64,000 nucleotides of DNA from Granulicella sp. S156 (GTDB taxonomy: Bacteria > Acidobacteriota > Terriglobia > Terriglobales > Acidobacteriaceae), in contig NZ_LMUH01000018.1 in the NCBI RefSeq assembly GCF_009766105.1, forward strand, positions 22,403-86,402, given 5' to 3'. The notes under the pieces are model-generated. The model saw nothing but the letters and a program-made list of their open reading frames with translations. It did no database searches and had not been told where the DNA came from. Shown in pieces: positions 16,979-26,248 of this stretch. Within the stretch, counting starts at the first letter, position 1, and the number at the start of each line of letters is the position of its first letter. A program made the position numbers and the translations under genes.

Positions 16979-18301
16979 TTAGTTCCGCTGCCGATGCCTT
17001 CGGTTGTTGCGCAGAGCAATACTGCCTAAAACGGCGAACACGGCGAGCAGCAAAGTCCACAGCAGCTCAGGATGCCTCTCACTATAGGACCGCCTGTCTA
17101 CCCGTGCGATGAAGCTGGGATTTACCTGCTCTGGACCCAGCGTTGCAACGACCGGCTGCGCAGCCGAGTGAAACAGCCGAGCATAGTTGTAGAGCGGAGC
17201 ACGCAACACCGCATCTCCATACATCAGGATATAAGGTGCGCTGTTGGCTGCAGCGTCGAAGCAAATCTTGCGCTGCCGCATCTCCAATCGCACAGACCGC
17301 AACGGCAAAGGTTGGTTCCCGTCATTCTCGATCGCAAGATCAACCGTTGCGCCGTTGCGGAGGTTCGCTCCGAGCACGGCATCGACGCTCATCCCGCGGC
17401 TATCGATAGGAACACCCGGCACGCCTGAGCTGCTGCCAGCGGCCAACTTCACGCGCGAGATCTCTCCATGGATCGTCTCGATGGCCTCTCTGTCCCGAGT
17501 TGCATCCGGCGTTGCTGTTATATCTACTGTGCGTGCAAAGTTCTTATCGAAGCCGGAGTCGAGAGCCAGCGAGACGCGCTCCACCGGAACATGCGCGGGG
17601 ACGCGGATCGCAGCGAGGCTTTCATGACCGCGTTGTGCGAACGTCGTTGTCTCCGCAACCGCTGTGTAGAGCGTCTGAGCCTCGCGGCTCGGCGGCACGC
17701 TCGCCGCTTTCACGATTGCCGGGCCAAGATTGTGGTTCTGCGAGCCTGGGGCTGGGGCCAGATGCAGCACGACGTGCAGCTCGGAGAACGACGACTCCTG
17801 GAGCGGCAGAGTCGTAGAACGAGAGAGGTGCTGCGCGCTGAGGTCGAACAACGCAAAGCTGCCCAGATCCGTTCTCTTCCCGATACCCTGCATCCCGTAG
17901 ACCTGCGCCGTAGCCAGAAAGTCCTTTGCCGCGAGATCCAGCACCACAGCGGTGTAAGGGCGCGACGGCATGACGATATCGAAGCTCACATCGCCGTTGC
18001 GGCCTTCCACATTCCGCACCTGCGTCGGTTCCTCTTCCGGGTGCTGGGTCTCGCTCTCGGTCAGCGTGAAGGGAACTTCAACGCCTGAATTCTTCGCATA
18101 GAGCCGCAGGTCGTTCAGGGATTCTGTAGCGGCATGAGCAAATACCGTGGCGTCCAGCATCACGCAGGCCTGCCCTGCGGACCCATCGGGCAAGGCAACC
18201 GCTCGCTCATAGCGAAGATGCCGCGGGTCCGAGATCGGGCCGGCGGACACGCTTGCCATCTGCCAAAGCAGCGCCGCGACCAGCGTGAGTGACGTCTTCA
18301 T
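16979..18301 (-). CDS. DUF3999 family protein, C-terminally membrane anchored
   Basis: 440 residues: signal peptide (SLTLVAALLWQMASVSAG), a large beta-rich extracytoplasmic region that begins RHLRYERAVALP as in DUF3999 proteins, then one C-terminal membrane helix (LLWTLLLAVFAVLGSIAL) and a basic tail RNNRRHRQRN. In other genomes DUF3999 is commonly beside a DUF2339 membrane protein; none is present here. It heads a same-strand group with the two TPR paralogues, so these three may form one envelope module. Function unknown. Confidence 0.8.
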   Translation of the reverse strand: MKTSLTLVAALLWQMASVSAGPISDPRHLRYERAVALPDGSAGQACVMLDATVFAHAATESLNDLRLYAKNSGVEVPFTLTESETQHPEEEPTQVRNVEGRNGDVSFDIVMPSRPYTAVVLDLAAKDFLATAQVYGMQGIGKRTDLGSFALFDLSAQHLSRSTTLPLQESSFSELHVVLHLAPAPGSQNHNLGPAIVKAASVPPSREAQTLYTAVAETTTFAQRGHESLAAIRVPAHVPVERVSLALDSGFDKNFARTVDITATPDATRDREAIETIHGEISRVKLAAGSSSGVPGVPIDSRGMSVDAVLGANLRNGATVDLAIENDGNQPLPLRSVRLEMRQRKICFDAAANSAPYILMYGDAVLRAPLYNYARLFHSAAQPVVATLGPEQVNPSFIARVDRRSYSERHPELLWTLLLAVFAVLGSIALRNNRRHRQRN

Positions 18302-18401
18302 CGGGGCGCCCAGCGCATCTCCGCCATGGCCACTACTTTATCCTTACCCGGCAGCAGCCGTGAAGCTTCTTGCCCGTTGGAGCATCCATACAATAGAACA
18401 T

Positions 18402-19391
18402 ATGAGCGAAACTCTCCACGATGTCCTCGTCATCGGCGCCGGTCCTACCGGTCTTGCCTGTGCCATCGCCGCGCAGAATGCCGGCTTGCGCGTTGTCCTC
18501 GTGGACAAGGGCTGCCTGACCAACTCGCTCTTCCACTATCCGGCACATATGACGTTCTTCACCACGCCGGAGCTGCTGGAGATCGGCAACATGCCGTTTT
18601 CGTCGCCGAACCAGAAGCCCACGCGCTCGGAGGCCCTGGAGTACTACCGCAAGGTTGCCGAGCACTACCGTCTCGACGTGCGGCAGTACCAGAACGTCGA
18701 CCGCATCAGCGGCGCGGATGGCGACTTCACCGTGCATACCACCGATCAGTTCGGCCGCAAGCTCGCCCACCGCGCGCGCAAGCTGATCGTGTCCACGGGC
18801 TACTACGACCTGCCGAACTATCTTGGCCTTCCCGGCGAAGACCTGCCCAAGGTGAAGCACTACTACCATGAGCCGCACCCGTTCTTCGCGCAGGATGTGC
18901 TGATCATCGGCGGCAAGAACTCCGCGGCCATCGCGGCGCTTGACCTGTGGCGGCATGGCGCGCGCGTCACGCTGGTGCATCGCGGCGCGGAGCTGCATCG
19001 CCATATCAAGTACTGGATCAAGCCTGATATTGAGAACCGGATCAAGAACGGCGAGATCACCGCGCACTTCTCAACGACGGTCAGCGAGATCACCGAAGAC
19101 TCGGTGACACTGCTTACGCCGGGCGGACCGAAGGTGCTGCCCAACCAGTTTGTCTTTGCACTGACGGGCTACCACCCGGACTTCGCCTTCATCGAGTCGC
19201 TGGGAGTGAAGCTCGACAGCTCCAACGCACGCTGCCCCATCTGCAATCCCAAGACGCACGAATCGAATGTGCGGGGAATCTATCTTGCGGGCGTCATCGT
19301 TGCGGGGGAGCGCACGAATGAGATCTTTATCGAGAACGGGCGGTTTCACGGGGACCTGATCGCGAAGGACCTTGCGGCGAAGCTGGCCTAA
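18402..19391 (+). CDS. ypdA: YpdA-family bacillithiol disulfide reductase
   Basis: 329-residue FAD/NAD(P) flavoprotein. The FAD motif GAGPTGLACAIAA starts near residue 12 and the NAD(P) motif IIGGKNSAAIAAL near 168; a late CPICNP/GIYLAGVI block is typical of YpdA (Bdr), which reduces oxidised bacillithiol. That predicts that this bacterium makes bacillithiol, though no bsh gene lies in the window. Start ATG 18402 is the first residue of the family consensus. No Shine-Dalgarno is visible, but TACAAT at 18389-18394 ends 7 bases before the ATG, suggesting a leaderless transcript. It is divergent from the DUF3999 gene. Confidence 0.88.
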   Translation: MSETLHDVLVIGAGPTGLACAIAAQNAGLRVVLVDKGCLTNSLFHYPAHMTFFTTPELLEIGNMPFSSPNQKPTRSEALEYYRKVAEHYRLDVRQYQNVDRISGADGDFTVHTTDQFGRKLAHRARKLIVSTGYYDLPNYLGLPGEDLPKVKHYYHEPHPFFAQDVLIIGGKNSAAIAALDLWRHGARVTLVHRGAELHRHIKYWIKPDIENRIKNGEITAHFSTTVSEITEDSVTLLTPGGPKVLPNQFVFALTGYHPDFAFIESLGVKLDSSNARCPICNPKTHESNVRGIYLAGVIVAGERTNEIFIENGRFHGDLIAKDLAAKLA

Positions 19392-19398
19392 TACATCT

Positions 19399-20391
19399 CT
19401 ACTTCGCGACCCAGGCATACCCTTGCGTGCGCTGCTGCTTCAGCACGCGGTGGTTGCCGGAATCAGCGATGTAAAGACTGCCGCTGCCGCTCACGGCTAT
19501 GCCACGGGGGTAGTACAGGCTCAGCATCGAGCCCAGATGGGTCTGTACATATTGTCCACCGGAGAAGGTCTCCTTGTAGATGAAGCCGCCCCCATAGCCC
19601 ACGATGTAGACATTCCCGCTATCGTCTACAGCGACACCACGAGGACTGTCCAGATCACTGGCAAGCGTACTCTCGACATAGCCGGTACCGGACACAGACT
19701 CTTTCAGCACACGGTAGTTGTCGGAATCGGCAATATAGACAGTTCCCTGGCGATCCACCGCCACACCCAGCGGATCCTTTAAGCCAGATGAGGCTACGAG
19801 ACTCTCGACGTAACTATCGCCAGAGGGAGACTCCTTTATGACACGGTTTCGGCTATAGTCCGCAATATAGACGGCGCCGTGGCTGTCCACGGCAAGACCA
19901 TAGGGACTTTCTACATCGGTAGTAATAACGCTCTGCGTGTAGGTGTTGCCGGAGGCCGTCTCCTTCAGCACACGGCTATTGCCATAATCGGAGATGTAAA
20001 CATTCCCGCTGCCATCCACGGCTACTCCATAGGGACGGTCCACCTTGCCGCGTTCCTTGCCCTCCGTCATATGGCCATCGTTGTCCACAGCAGTACCATA
20101 GGAAACGGCCAGGCCAACCACTACATCGCTTTGGATATAGCCATCGCCGGAAGGCGTCTCCTTCAACACGCGATTGTGACGGGAATCGGCAACGTAGACG
20201 TTTCCACGGCTATCAACGGCCACGCTGTAGGGGTAATACAAACCTTTATCGACCACAACGCGCCGTCCCACCCTGTACGCGATGTAATGCGAGCCTGCGA
20301 TTAGAAAATACCCACATAGCACCGCTATCGCCAGAAGCACGAGAAAACCAGTACCTCCAACACGGCCAACAAATGAACGATCAACCAGCAT
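19399..20391 (-). CDS. NHL-repeat beta-propeller with N-terminal membrane anchor
   Basis: 330 residues: one N-terminal hydrophobic helix (GTGFLVLLAIAVLCGYFLIA), then six NHL repeats with the pattern GVAVDxxGxVYIADxxNxRVLKE (for example YPYSVAVDSRGNVYVADSRHNRVLKE-like blades). It should form a six-bladed propeller outside the membrane, used for protein or ligand binding, or as in some secreted NHL enzymes. No catalytic residues can be named. It converges on ypdA with 7 bases between stop codons. Confidence 0.85.
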   Translation of the reverse strand: MLVDRSFVGRVGGTGFLVLLAIAVLCGYFLIAGSHYIAYRVGRRVVVDKGLYYPYSVAVDSRGNVYVADSRHNRVLKETPSGDGYIQSDVVVGLAVSYGTAVDNDGHMTEGKERGKVDRPYGVAVDGSGNVYISDYGNSRVLKETASGNTYTQSVITTDVESPYGLAVDSHGAVYIADYSRNRVIKESPSGDSYVESLVASSGLKDPLGVAVDRQGTVYIADSDNYRVLKESVSGTGYVESTLASDLDSPRGVAVDDSGNVYIVGYGGGFIYKETFSGGQYVQTHLGSMLSLYYPRGIAVSGSGSLYIADSGNHRVLKQQRTQGYAWVAK

Positions 20392-20441
20392 AGCCTTGGG
20401 ACCTCAATCGAGTTGGCGCTAACAACCGGAGCGAAGATTGC

Positions 20442-21308
20442 TTAGCTTAGAACCCGACGCCGAAATCCTTTGATCCCCAGCCACGTCAGCAGCGCGAGGA
20501 AGAAGCACAGCATCGCCAGAATCATCGCGTCTGGCATATGGCCGAGCGACGGAGTCAGCGACGCACGCAGGCCTTCGCTCATGTACACGATTGGATTGAT
20601 CAGCACGCCATACTGTAGCCAACGCAGGTGCGTGAGCGCAGCCCACGGATAGTAGACACAGCCTAGAAACGTGATCGGCATAATCACCACGCCGAAGATC
20701 AGACCAATCTGTTTCGGCTGCACTGCGGTGCCGATCGTCAGGCCCAGGGCCCCTGCAAGCAGGCTCGCCAGCACGAGTACCGTGCCCAGAAACCACCAGC
20801 TCGATACATGCGCCGCCACCGGCGTGCTCGGAATGTAGTAGGCCAGCGGAAAGACAACAGCCGCCGCGATCAGGCTCTGCAGGGCAGAGAAGATGATCTT
20901 CTCCGCGGCCACCGCTGCAATCGGCAGCGGACACATCACGCGGTCGTCGATCTCGCGCGTAATGCCGAACTCCTGCGCTAAGGGCAGCGCCACCGCCGCT
21001 ATGCCGGAGAACATGATCCCCACGGCCATCAACCCCGGCAGCAGCACCGTGCCGAAACCGCCGGCGGCTCCTGCCATCTGTGCCGTCGGATTCTGTCCTG
21101 CACCGCCGGTCATGTGAGGCATCACGTAGGTGAAGATGAAGAGAAACAGCAGTGGGTTCATAGCCACACGAATCAGAAAGGGAGCAAGCTCGCGGCCCAG
21201 CACGCGCAGGTCGCGCAGCATCAGACCGGCAAACGCGCGGGTGTAGGTTGTGCGCCGGTTCAGGCTTGTCTCACTCATTACTGCAACGCTCGTCGCCATA
21301 TCGCTCAT
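20442..21308 (-). CDS. ABC-2 type permease (DrrB-like)
   Basis: 288 residues with six membrane helices. Belongs to the ABC-2 export permeases: an N-terminal amphipathic segment (TYTRAFAGLMLRDLRVLGRE), then helices with the family pattern around LPGLMAVGIMFSGI and GCVYYPW. Start set at ATG 21306-21308, 9 bases after the ATPase stop codon, with AAGGA upstream; the TTG at 21314 is possible. With the ATPase it should form a homodimeric exporter of a drug, lipid or polysaccharide precursor. Confidence 0.88.
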   Translation of the reverse strand: MSDMATSVAVMSETSLNRRTTYTRAFAGLMLRDLRVLGRELAPFLIRVAMNPLLFLFIFTYVMPHMTGGAGQNPTAQMAGAAGGFGTVLLPGLMAVGIMFSGIAAVALPLAQEFGITREIDDRVMCPLPIAAVAAEKIIFSALQSLIAAAVVFPLAYYIPSTPVAAHVSSWWFLGTVLVLASLLAGALGLTIGTAVQPKQIGLIFGVVIMPITFLGCVYYPWAALTHLRWLQYGVLINPIVYMSEGLRASLTPSLGHMPDAMILAMLCFFLALLTWLGIKGFRRRVLS

Positions 21309-21317
21309 CCTCAATCC

Positions 21318-22274
21318 TTACTCGCGCAGATCGCGGCCGGTCAGCCGGATAAACACCGTCTCCAGGCCCGGCTCAGCCGTCGTCACATCGCGCAATCCAA
21401 ACTCGTTGGCCGTTGTAACGACGCTCGCCAGCAGCCCATCCTGCGCCTTGGCGAGCACGCGCAGACCGCCGCCGTTGTCGATGGACTCAACGCCGTTCAC
21501 GCCACTTAGGCCGCGCAGACGCGCTTCCAACTGTCCGCTGCGGTCGCCGTCGTGCAGACGCAGTTCATAGATCTTGTCTCCGCCAACGCTCGCCTTCAGC
21601 GCAGTCGGAGTATCTTCGACCAGGATCTTTCCGTGGTCGATGATGGCCAGCCGATCGCACAACTCGTCGGCCTCTTCCATGTAGTGCGTGGTCAGCACCA
21701 CGGTGATCCCCTCGTTGCGAAGGCCGCTCACAGCCTCCCACATGGCGATGCGGCTCTGCGGATCGAGGCCAGCGCTGGGTTCGTCAAGGAACAGCACCTT
21801 GGGACGGTGCGCGATGGCACGCCCGATCTGCAGACGCTGCGCGAGACCTCCGCTCAAGGCCTGCGGATACGCCTTCGCACGGTCGCTTAGGCGGAACTGC
21901 TCCAGCAACTGCGCTGTGCGGGCCCGAGCTTCGACGCGCGACATTCCAAAGTAGAGGCAGTGAAAGAAGATGTTCTCTTCGACAGTGCAGGAGCGATCCA
22001 GCGTGTTGTACTGCGGCACCACCCCGATCGATCGCCGCGCGACCGCTGCATGCGCAACGACATCCACGCCAGCGATCCGCACCGAACCGGCAGTCGGGAG
22101 CGCCCGCGTCGTCGCAATGGAGATGGTTGTCGTTTTGCCCGCGCCGTTCGGCCCGAGCAGCCCGTAGATCTGCCCCGCGGACACACTCAGATCGATTCCA
22201 TCGACCGCAGTAACCGGGTTTTTACCACTGTAGACCTTACGCAGGCCCCTAATTTCAACGATCGTCTCGCTCAC
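21318..22274 (-). CDS. ABC exporter ATP-binding protein (DrrA-like)
   Basis: 318-residue nucleotide-binding subunit. Walker A GPNGAGKTTT (about 40-49), signature LSGGLAQRLQIGRA (about 138), Walker B VLFLDEPSAGLDP and the switch His in LTTHYMEEAD. A C-terminal extension of about 80 residues is typical of the DrrA/CcmA multidrug group. GTG start. Overlapping transcription with the permease indicates an operon of two genes, divergent from the Uma2 gene. Confidence 0.9.
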   Translation of the reverse strand: MSETIVEIRGLRKVYSGKNPVTAVDGIDLSVSAGQIYGLLGPNGAGKTTTISIATTRALPTAGSVRIAGVDVVAHAAVARRSIGVVPQYNTLDRSCTVEENIFFHCLYFGMSRVEARARTAQLLEQFRLSDRAKAYPQALSGGLAQRLQIGRAIAHRPKVLFLDEPSAGLDPQSRIAMWEAVSGLRNEGITVVLTTHYMEEADELCDRLAIIDHGKILVEDTPTALKASVGGDKIYELRLHDGDRSGQLEARLRGLSGVNGVESIDNGGGLRVLAKAQDGLLASVVTTANEFGLRDVTTAEPGLETVFIRLTGRDLRE

Positions 22275-22369
22275 GCTTCAGGCACCCCAACATGTTGGAT
22301 TATATGGGGCAAAGCTGCTGGAATTGGTATGAAACCAGGTGTAGGCTGAAAGCTAGCAGGAGGTGAGAG

Positions 22370-22909
22370 ATGGCAGCAGCGACGGTAGTTCGCCTTCCCT
22401 ACCTGACCGTGGACGAGTATCTACATACAAGTTACGAACCAGATGTGGATTACGTTGACGGACGGATCGAGGAGCGGAACGTGGGGGAGTGGGATCACAG
22501 CGATCTGCAAGGTGAAATCATCAGCATCTTGAGACGCCAGGCCAAAGCCTGGGGAATCCGTGCTGTACCCGAGGTCCGCGTTCAAACTTCTGCAACGCGT
22601 TTCCGTGTGCCCGATGTCTGTGTGGTTTCCGCCTCCGGGCCACGAGAACAGATCGTCCGCACCCCACCTCTGCTGTGTATCGAAATCCTGTCTCCAGAAG
22701 ATCGCTTTAGCCTATCCGTTCGGAAATACCGGGATTACATTACGATGGGCGTGCCAGAAGTCTGGATATTCGACCCAGCAAACCGTATCGCCTATGTACT
22801 GCAGCCAGATGAGAAGACGATCACACATCGTGACGGTTCACTGCGACTTGAGGGGACACCCATCGAACTTTCGTTGGCGGACGTCTTTGGAGTACTGGAC
22901 TTATCATAG
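22370..22909 (+). CDS. Uma2 family endonuclease (DUF820)
   Basis: 179 residues with the PD-(D/E)XK-like Uma2 fold: YLHTSYEPDVDYVDGRIEERNVGEWDHSDLQ at the start, FRVPDVCVV (catalytic Asp) and LLCIEILSPEDRFS (Glu of the E-x-K region), then YRDYITMGVPEVWIFDP. Uma2 proteins are abundant, often multi-copy, and of uncertain role; a nuclease function is inferred from the fold. A strong ribosome site AGGAGGTGAGAG precedes ATG 22370. It is 14 bases upstream of the fumarase gene, so they may share a transcript. Confidence 0.88.
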   Translation: MAAATVVRLPYLTVDEYLHTSYEPDVDYVDGRIEERNVGEWDHSDLQGEIISILRRQAKAWGIRAVPEVRVQTSATRFRVPDVCVVSASGPREQIVRTPPLLCIEILSPEDRFSLSVRKYRDYITMGVPEVWIFDPANRIAYVLQPDEKTITHRDGSLRLEGTPIELSLADVFGVLDLS

Positions 22910-22923
22910 ATAGTGGTGCTTCT

Positions 22924-24474
22924 ATGACTTTGATCCAGCAAGACGACCTCATCGAAAGCGTGCGCGGCGCGCTGCAATACATCAGCTACTACCACCCCGT
23001 CGATTACATCGAAAACCTCGCTCGAGCCTATGAGCTGGAGCAATCACCCTCCGCCAAAGACGCGATGAAGCAGATCCTCGTCAACTCGCGCATGTGCGCT
23101 GAGGGCCATCGCCCTCTCTGCCAGGACACAGGGATCGTCACCGTCTTCATCAAGTTGGGCCAGGAGTGCCATCTCGTCGGCAAAGATGGAAGCCCGGCCA
23201 CTCTGAGCCTGCAAGAGATGTGCGACGAAGGCGTGCGCCGTGCTTGGCTCGACCCGGACAACAAGCTGCGTGGTAGCATCCTTGCCGACCCGGCCTTCAG
23301 CCGCAAGAACACAAGGGACAATACGCCCTCCGTCGTCGAGGTGTCGCTGGTCAAAGGCAATACGGTCGACGTGACCGTTGCCGCCAAGGGCGGCGGCAGT
23401 GAGGCGAAGTCGAAGTTCGTGATGCTGAACCCGTCGGACTCCATCGTCGACTGGGTCCTCAAGACCGTTCCCACCATGGGCGCAGGCTGGTGTCCGCCGG
23501 GAATGCTCGGTATCGGCATCGGCGGCACGGCCGAAAAGGCCATGCTGCTGGCCAAGCAGGCGCTGATGGAAGACATCGACATGCAGGAGCTCAAGCAGCG
23601 CGGGCCGCAGACGAACATTGAGAAGCTGCGCGTCGAGATCCATGACAAGGTCAACCAGCTTGGCATCGGAGCGCAGGGCCTCGGGGGGCTCACGACTGTG
23701 CTCGACGTCAAGATCAACGAGTGGCCAACCCATGCCGCCAATCTACCCGTCGCCATGATTCCCAACTGCGCCGCCACACGCCACGCGCACTTCGTGCTCA
23801 ACGGAGACGGCGCAGTCTCGCTCACTCCGCCTTCGCTGGAGAGCTGGCCAAAGCTGACCTATGATGTGCAGGGCGCGAGGCGCGTCAACCTCGACACCCT
23901 GACACACGACGAGGTGAAGACGTGGAAGCCGGGTGAGGTGGTTTTGCTCAACGGCAAGCTGCTCACCGGCCGCGACGCCGCCCACAAGCGCCTGACCGAC
24001 ATGCTCAACCGCGGTGAAAAGCTGCCGGTCGACTTCAAGAATCGCTTCATCTACTACGTTGGCCCGGTCGATGCGGTGCGTGACGAAGCTGTCGGCCCCG
24101 CCGGCCCGACCACGGCGACGCGCATGGACAAGTTCACACGCCAGATGCTCGAACAGACTGGGTTGCTGGGCATGGTTGGCAAAGCCGAACGCGGTATCGC
24201 GGCCATCGACGCCATCCGCGACAATGAAGCGGTGTATCTCATCGCCATCGGCGGAGCGGCTTACCTTGTCTCAAAGGCGATCAAGCACTCGCGGCTGGTT
24301 GCCTTCGAGGACCTTGGGATGGAGGCGATCTATGAGTTTGAGGTTGTCGATATGCCGGTAACCGTCGCGGTCGACACCAAGGGCTCCAGCGTTCACATCA
24401 CCGGACCTGAAGAGTGGAAGGAACGTATTGCGCGCAGCCTGGCGGTGGGTGGGGTACCGATCCTCGGGCAGTAG
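22924..24474 (+). CDS. Class I (iron-sulfur) fumarate hydratase
   Basis: 516 residues. Both halves of the class I enzyme are in one chain (alpha/TtdA-like 1-290, beta/TtdB-like 330-510), as in E. coli FumA/FumB. The three cluster cysteines are Cys66 (CQDTG), Cys190 (GWCPPGMLGIGIGG) and Cys282 (NCAATRHAHF). It interconverts fumarate and malate in the TCA cycle; the labile 4Fe-4S cluster makes it oxygen sensitive. No clear ribosome site. A large hairpin follows at 24547. Confidence 0.93.
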   Translation: MTLIQQDDLIESVRGALQYISYYHPVDYIENLARAYELEQSPSAKDAMKQILVNSRMCAEGHRPLCQDTGIVTVFIKLGQECHLVGKDGSPATLSLQEMCDEGVRRAWLDPDNKLRGSILADPAFSRKNTRDNTPSVVEVSLVKGNTVDVTVAAKGGGSEAKSKFVMLNPSDSIVDWVLKTVPTMGAGWCPPGMLGIGIGGTAEKAMLLAKQALMEDIDMQELKQRGPQTNIEKLRVEIHDKVNQLGIGAQGLGGLTTVLDVKINEWPTHAANLPVAMIPNCAATRHAHFVLNGDGAVSLTPPSLESWPKLTYDVQGARRVNLDTLTHDEVKTWKPGEVVLLNGKLLTGRDAAHKRLTDMLNRGEKLPVDFKNRFIYYVGPVDAVRDEAVGPAGPTTATRMDKFTRQMLEQTGLLGMVGKAERGIAAIDAIRDNEAVYLIAIGGAAYLVSKAIKHSRLVAFEDLGMEAIYEFEVVDMPVTVAVDTKGSSVHITGPEEWKERIARSLAVGGVPILGQ

Positions 24475-24546
24475 GTTGTGTAGTCAGTAGTGCCTTCTAT
24501 CTTCCTTTGTGCCGTCGATTCAGGGGCTTCCACCCAGGACTTGAGA

Positions 24547-24594
24547 GCCCCTGTTTGCTCCCCAACATTGAAATGTCGGAGAGCAAACAGGGGC
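24547..24594. terminator. Strong bidirectional terminator between fumarase and uppP
   Basis: Perfect 14-bp outer arms (24547-24560, 24581-24594) continue into an 8-bp inner stem with one mismatch around a GA turn, about 48 bases overall. Located between convergent genes. Confidence 0.8.
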
Positions 24595-24623
24595 GGCTCA
24601 AATCCACCATTTTTGTACGTGCG

Positions 24624-25529
24624 CTAATACCCGATATGGTGCAGATAGAACACCGCGCAACTGGCTACAAGGCAATAAACCCCGAACAGATACCAGCGCC
24701 CATTCTCCAGCCATGAGCTCAGCCACCGCAGCGCGGCGAGCCCGGCGAAGAACGAGAAGACCATGCCGAGCAGGGAAGCGACTAGGCTGGCGTGCAGGTT
24801 GATCGTCACCCCTGCTGCGGCCGCTTCATGCGAAGCCTTCAACAGACGCAGTGCCTCGCGGCCGACGACCGCCGGTGTGAGAATCACGGCCAGCGCAAAG
24901 GAGAAGCGCTCCGCGCGTTCCCGGTTCGCTCCGGTCAGCAAGCCGGTAGAGATGGTCGAGCCCGAACGCGAGAAACCGCGGAAGGGAAGACTCAAACCCT
25001 GGACGGCTCCCATCCAGCCGGCCTGAGCAAAGGTGACGTTGTCGCCCGAGCGCGCGACGGAACGGTCATACGCATTGGTCGCGACAGTCTTAGCCTCGCG
25101 CTCCTTCATGCCTGCCCACAGAATCAACAGGCCAACGGCAAACAGCGCGTATGCGACCAGGTCGAGGCGTCCGAAGAGATCTTCGATCTGCGCTTTGGGA
25201 GCGTTGGGGAAAGCGAGCTTCGCGATGATCTTCTGCAGAGGATAGCCGATGACTGCAGTCAGCACCGTCGCCCAGATCGCGCGAATGGCGAAGCGCCTGA
25301 AGGCGTCGCCGCTGGAGAAGTAGGCTCGTTTCCACTGCGACCAGAAATAGAAGATGACGGCGAACATCGTGCCGGTATGCAGCATCACCAGCACCAAGGT
25401 CATCTCTGGTGAGGAAGGATCGAGCCCCAGCAGCTTTTCTGCGACGACGACGTGGGCGGAACTGGAGACGGGCAGTAATTCGGCGAGGCCCTGAACGATG
25501 GCCAGGATCAAAACCTTCAGGAGAGACAT
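24624..25529 (-). CDS. uppP: Undecaprenyl-diphosphate phosphatase (UppP/BacA)
   Basis: 301 residues, eight hydrophobic segments. Family motif 1 reads VQGLAELLPVSSSAH near residue 14 and motif 2 reads GFSRSGSTISTG near residue 185, including the catalytic Glu and Ser/Arg. The enzyme recycles undecaprenyl pyrophosphate to the monophosphate carrier used for peptidoglycan and other envelope polymers and confers bacitracin tolerance. Length is at the upper end for the family because of a soluble loop between helices (KEREAKTVATNAYDRS). The start ATG fits a typical MSLLKVLILAIVQG N-terminus. Confidence 0.95.
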   Translation of the reverse strand: MSLLKVLILAIVQGLAELLPVSSSAHVVVAEKLLGLDPSSPEMTLVLVMLHTGTMFAVIFYFWSQWKRAYFSSGDAFRRFAIRAIWATVLTAVIGYPLQKIIAKLAFPNAPKAQIEDLFGRLDLVAYALFAVGLLILWAGMKEREAKTVATNAYDRSVARSGDNVTFAQAGWMGAVQGLSLPFRGFSRSGSTISTGLLTGANRERAERFSFALAVILTPAVVGREALRLLKASHEAAAAGVTINLHASLVASLLGMVFSFFAGLAALRWLSSWLENGRWYLFGVYCLVASCAVFYLHHIGY

Positions 25530-25814
25530 ACGTAAATTCTAAATTGCTTCTATGACGTATCCACAAATACGCCATAGGAACTAAGGCCTGTTTTGCTAAG
25601 GGTACGGACTTAAAACCTGCCCTGAGCGCTGTTGGACGGGTGCCGCAAATGCTTCTACTGCAGCGCGGCTTGAGCCACGTACTGGTATGGATTCAAGGTT
25701 GAAGTTCAACATCTCCGAAAAGGAATGGACGTTGGGATGAAGACCCGCGTCGATAGCGGACGGTCTTCACCGGTCACGGTCGACCAAATTGCGAGGATGA
25801 TTTCGTCATTTCTG

Positions 25815-25860
25815 TGGCTTATAAGAAACATATATGGCCGCATGCATTTCCTATAAGCCA
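25815..25860. repeat. Inverted repeat in a gene-poor stretch
   Basis: TGGCTTATA (25815-25823) and its exact complement (25852-25860) enclose 28 bases, with a further partial match of AGAAA against TTTCC just inside. It lies within 25530-26072, where I see no credible gene, RNA or other feature. Confidence 0.5.
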
Positions 25861-26072
25861 CGGTCTGTGGTCGAGGTCATGACCAGAACAGTACCACCTT
25901 CCTGGACGCGCACCCACATCTGCAAAAAGTCTATCTCCTTTATTACTAGGACTTAGAGCGCCTGATCGAGTGACCTCGCGTGGCTCGGCAACCTCTGGAT
26001 GATGGTTTGAAACCCTTGCCCCTCTCCTGAATGTAAAGACACCCTTTTTGCCAACATCTGAATTTGTTGACA

Positions 26073-26246
26073 TTAATTCACTTCAACCTCAATCATCTGG
26101 TTCCAGAGATCATCCATCGACATGCCGTTGACCAAGACCACAGCTACCGTTTTTTCCATGACTCCGGTCGTCGTGGGCGGAAAGACGTTGCTGATCTTCA
26201 TCTGATTCGCCGGGCCCTCATCGTTGAGCACCAGGGAGAGCCTGTG
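26073..26246 (-). pseudogene. Possible gene fragment or small CDS, about 57 codons
   Basis: A minus-strand frame closed by TAA at both ends has a coding-like third-base pattern and protein-like composition (MKISNVFPPTTTGVME followed by KTVAVVLVNGMSMDDLWNQ). It ends IEVEVN. It could start at an internal GTG (about 52 aa) or be the C-terminal stump of a gene interrupted by the divergent neighbour at 26249. Family not recognised. Confidence 0.35.
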
Positions 26247-26248
26247 TT

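Noticed and set aside
25819-26073. 84-codon minus-strand frame in the gene-poor stretch
   Set aside because: No ribosome site, no coding-like composition, and it crosses the inverted repeat at 25815-25860.
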